From assembly GCF_036898095.1 (NCBI RefSeq), contig NC_090731.1, forward strand, positions 139,008,852-139,072,851: 64,000 nucleotides of DNA, read 5' to 3'. Shown piece after piece: positions 60,096 to 64,000 of this stretch. The notes under the pieces are model-generated. The model searched no databases. It saw only the letters and a list, made by a program, of their open reading frames with translations, and had not been told where the DNA came from. A program made the translations under genes and the position numbers. The stretch is from Palaemon carinicauda (Eukaryota > Arthropoda > Malacostraca > Decapoda > Palaemonidae). Position 1 is the stretch's first letter. Every line of letters starts with the position of its first letter.

Positions 60096-61542
60096 TATAC
60101 ATGCAAATCTCAGCAGCATTCTAAAGCCAGATGAGAATTTATAAAAGAATATGAATCATATTCTTCATAAATTATTCCTCACAGTTACCGTTCATGGATC
60201 TGAATTACATTTAAATCGCATTTTGCTTCTCTTATTTGTATCTTGTGTAATCTCTTCCTGCTTTGCTTTTCCCTTGACCCAAACTTCTTATACTTAGTGA
60301 TGGCAAATCTCCACCCTTTAACAGTGATGAAAACAAAATGCCTATCGTTAATTCTAGATAGAAGATTCTCTCATTTTATAGATTATAGCACGTTCTCCAA
60401 GAGTTTTAAATCAGGACTTCGATTTTGACGATTTCTAATATTCAATAGAATTCCTAGGCTGTCCTAAATTAGTCTCTGTATCAGGATTATTTTTGGCCAT
60501 TTTTCAACTTTCCCGAGTACATATTGTTTCTTTCAATATCTCATATCTCGATACTGTGATGTTTATTTTGTATTTATCAAGTATCGGATAAACTTTCTTA
60601 ATAACTTCTTTGCCATAATTTTGCATGCTCCTTCCCAACTATTTATTTTAATTGAATATCAGAGTACTTTACATCCTAGGAATGAAGTCTGGTTGGGCCA
60701 GAGTTGAGTTCTATGCATCCAACTCATATCTAAAATACTACTTGTGAAAATCAACCTTGAGGTGAAGGATTAGACCTAGTCTTCTGACAGCCTTTTTCAA
60801 AGTGAGTGAAGGGTGCAAGACTTATGTAAGACGTGTGAAACCTTACAATGAGAAAGAAATCTATAACCTCAGGCTAGCATTAGCACCTCTTTGATGTTTG
60901 GTGAGTGTTTTTTGATGGGGAAATATCTCTAAGAAAAGCCTCAGGGTTCCACATCTGACCCAGGAAATTTTGAAAACCTTGCTTATGTTATGAAGCGAAA
61001 CCTACACAGATCAAATGCTCTGGGCAATCTGTGTGTGTTTGTGTGTGTGTGGGGTGGGGACCGGCCCTACTACTCCCAAACTTTATACAGTTTTTCTTCC
61101 TCTTGCATCTCTGTATTCATGTTTCTGTTGAGAAAAGGGCTTCGGTGACACATTATGTTTTGCAGTGAGCGAGGATGACCAGCCTGTCACAATAGAATTT
61201 TACTCTATTGTGATTCGCCGGAGTTATTTACTCCACAAGTAGTGTGTAAATCGGCACTGTTCCAAACATCCTTTCACGATAAATCTTGGTACCTGGAATG
61301 AAACCACGAGAATATAACTGCCACATCTCAACAACAACAACCTATTGGAACTCCTTTCGCCAAAATGCCAAACAACAATAAGGAAATGTCTGTGGAGAAG
61401 GAAGTAGATCTCCATAACCCTTGTTGTGATGGTTGTCTGCCGCCTGAAGGCACGTTTAAGCTATTTCCTGATGTTCAGTGTAAATTGAGCCAAAGGTTAC
61501 GACACATGGCTGATCTTTTTATCTGCTCGTAGTATTAAAGTA

Positions 61543-61546
<4 letters not shown>
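60096..61546. other. Unassigned; short hairpin at 61187-61213
   Basis: TCACAATAGA and its complement TCTATTGTGA flank seven bases. Small open frames (60243-60428; 61224-61415 minus) have no domain. Confidence 0.4.
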
Positions 61547-61615
<69 letters not shown>

Positions 61616-61626
61616 ATATGTATATA

Positions 61627-61695
<69 letters not shown>

Positions 61696-61738
61696 TTATG
61701 TGTGTGTGTATACTGTGTGTTATATATACATATATATA

Positions 61739-61817
<79 letters not shown>

Positions 61818-61870
61818 TATATCTATATATATATGTATATATATATGTGTGTGTGTGTATGTTATATATT

Positions 61871-61932
<62 letters not shown>
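61547..61932. repeat. Long (TA)n microsatellite with TG/TGTG islands
   Basis: Nearly 390 bp of TA interrupted by short TGTG and TACAG segments at about 61690-61735 and 61813-61870. Largest microsatellite of the window. Confidence 0.97.
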
Positions 61933-61934
<2 letters not shown>

Positions 61935-62317
61935 AATATATGTAATTTCACGTTTTACTAAACACGCATGATTTTACTTCCATAGCACCTTATACCCCAT
62001 ATTTTGTCCGTACTATTGGAACAACTGGAACCTCTTTCGACTTTTCCAAATGTCTTGCATATCTTCCTTTCCGTTCCATTAATCTATGCAAATTCATCCA
62101 TTCGTTTACCCACTTTGTATTTCACCAGAGAAAGCAATTTGCATCTTCAATATCCTTATTCAATTCAAATTTATGGACACGCTTATAATGCATACTCTAG
62201 CCATCTCTGGAATTCATAAGGATCCCTTAAAAAAACTAGTCTTCCTTCACGACGCAGTATTTCGATGTACCTGCCAGTTATGTTAATTTTTGTTAAATAA
62301 AAAAAAAGATATCATCT

Positions 62318-62550
<233 letters not shown>

Positions 62551-62555
62551 TGTTA

Positions 62556-63215
62556 TTATTTGACTGAAAATCTGTTTTCAATTTAAGCGTGTTTTGTTAT
62601 CATATAGTGATCACTTATGTTATAAAAGTTAAGTTTAGATAAAATATACAGGATTTTGTCTAATACCATTGAGGAAGTGTTTTATTTATCTGGAATTTAT
62701 AGAATTGTAAGAAATAGGTTTAACGACTTTATAAAAATTAGAATTAGAAATGAAGAATTACAGAAAGTGGAAACTGTAGTCAATGCTTCTTGAAGCAAAG
62801 GGTCTCTTTTGGTATCTTTCATGTGGTACGTTATTCTGTGGAAGACTATTAGTTGTTTTTGGAATTTCGAGCATCAGGTAGCACTCCACGGATTTATTAA
62901 GGCTTCGTCCGAAACTTTCACATTATATCGGATCTGATTTATGTTTAGATATAAGTATTGATGAAGTTGTGAATATCATCCTATCCAAAAAAAAAAAAAA
63001 AAAAAAAAAGACTACTCTCATGGTGTAATCGAGCTTGAGAAAATACACTTTTCTTCAATTTTTAGGATCATCTTAAATGATACGGATATTGTCATTATTC
63101 TTGTAATACAACTTTGAAAAGACTATGGGGAGTAATAAGGCTAATTATTCCGTGACAAAGCCTATTATTAATTGAATATTGTAATGGATTCTTTGTTTTT
63201 TCATTCTTTAATATT
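62556..63215. other. Unassigned AT-rich sequence
   Basis: Poly-A at about 62987-63008. No gene recognised. Confidence 0.4.
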
Positions 63216-63219
63216 CATG

Positions 63220-63425
63220 TTTCTAAACAATATATATAATCACTGGTCTTCTCAAGGTACAATAGTTCCATGTTTTCACATCATTTCGTATTCTTTCACC
63301 TCCTCTACCTCCATTCCCTCCAAGCAGCCTTTTCCTATTAACAACTTTATCTTCAATGTCACTCTCTTGGCTTGAGGCAGATCCCAAGTATTTTAAATCC
63401 TCTATCTGTTTTAAATCTAGACTTC
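63220..63425 (-). pseudogene. LINE reverse transcriptase thumb remnant
   Basis: The minus strand reads LKQIEDLKYLGSASSQESDI, then EDKVVNRKRLLGGN and IRNDVKTWNYCT. This follows the LINE block VExFKYLGSxIxxDGDLDxEVxxRI...W. It lies at the position just after the RT palm; the YADD box itself is not seen. Short and truncated on both sides. The YLGS motif and the order support it; the frame is open over about 55 codons but isolated. Confidence 0.6.
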
Positions 63426-64000
63426 TTATTATATGAGTCCATAAGAGTTTAAGGAGTCAGAGGAAGCTCTTATAATAACTATCGACCCATTTTTAATATT
63501 TATAAATTAAAAATAAGTATCACTTTGTTTTTTTTTTTATTCATTTATTTTTTGTTTATTTTTTTTTTTTTTTGCAATATTAATCTTTAGTAATTCATGT
63601 GACACTAGCTGATGATTTCGACTTTAAATTCTTTATGAAAGGTTCCCTATTATATTGTAGATTTTGAAAGGGAGAACTATCTTATTTCTTTTCGTTAACT
63701 CTTTTTGTTTTTCTGTCCCCTAAAAAATTCAGGTCTGTCATCTCTTAATAAAAAGGGGTCAATAAATACTCAAAATATGGTAATAATAATGATACCTGAA
63801 TTGATGATTCAATTGTCACTGGCCTACATAGGTTATAGTTTACTGTTAGCGATTTTAATGGTCATTTTTAATGCATGAGCTTTATTTTTCTTTCTAATAT
63901 ACTGGGAAGAAAACTTTTGTTTTTTCATTGAAGTATTGTAATGAAACGTGGTCTGCAGATACGTCACAAATGATTAATGTTTGATGGATGTTTCTCAAAA
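63426..64000. other. Unassigned AT-rich sequence
   Basis: T-rich runs at 63530-63572. No gene recognised up to the window end. Confidence 0.4.

Overview
This is a eukaryotic, AT-rich, repeat-dominated window with no convincing intact host gene. Dense (TA)n, (CT/GA)n and (AAT/ATT)n microsatellites and many decayed LINEs, tRNA-derived SINEs, MITEs and a Penelope-like element suggest an arthropod. I favour a decapod crustacean (shrimp-like), because the two main SINE-type families look like repeats I associate with decapods. That assignment is inference; no search was run. No rRNA gene, intact tRNA gene, CRISPR array or bacterial operon is visible.

Layout. 0.3-5 kb: fragments of at least three LINE lineages with YADD reverse-transcriptase motifs, split by microsatellites. 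One has a (TAA)n tail that reappears on the long SINE-like repeats at 11.1, 33.4, 46.9 and 49.5 kb and on a LINE tail at 15.4 kb. 8-12.2 kb: an unknown repeat pair and a possible hAT remnant. 20-20.5 kb: an LTR with its polypurine tract, then a foldback element. 22.0-26.6 kb: the main feature, two near-identical Penelope-like retroelement (PLE) copies head to head. They form a palindrome with 2.1-kb arms and a 356-bp loop. The right arm keeps an open RT plus GIY-YIG frame; the left arm has a one-base frameshift. Each tail carries a degenerate hammerhead-ribozyme-like motif. 28.5-33 kb: LINE relics and tRNA-derived SINEs. 38.1-40.8 kb: a decayed gene of a family I cannot name, with a recent 386-bp internal tandem duplication. 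43.4-46.1 kb: a SINE, a cluster of inverted LTR ends and a possible TATA promoter. 50.7-51.9 kb: a degenerate MULE with subterminal repeats. 52.3 and 55.2 kb: two diverged copies of an unknown (CT)n-containing repeat. 57.1-58.6 kb: a SINE expanded by (TA)n and entered by a MITE, then a hAT-like MITE. 60-64 kb: a hAT-like end, long (TA)n tracts and an antisense LINE relic.

The genes do not form a pathway. The window is a record of nested mobile-element insertion. Its most notable object is the PLE foldback, which would fold into a long hairpin RNA if transcribed through.
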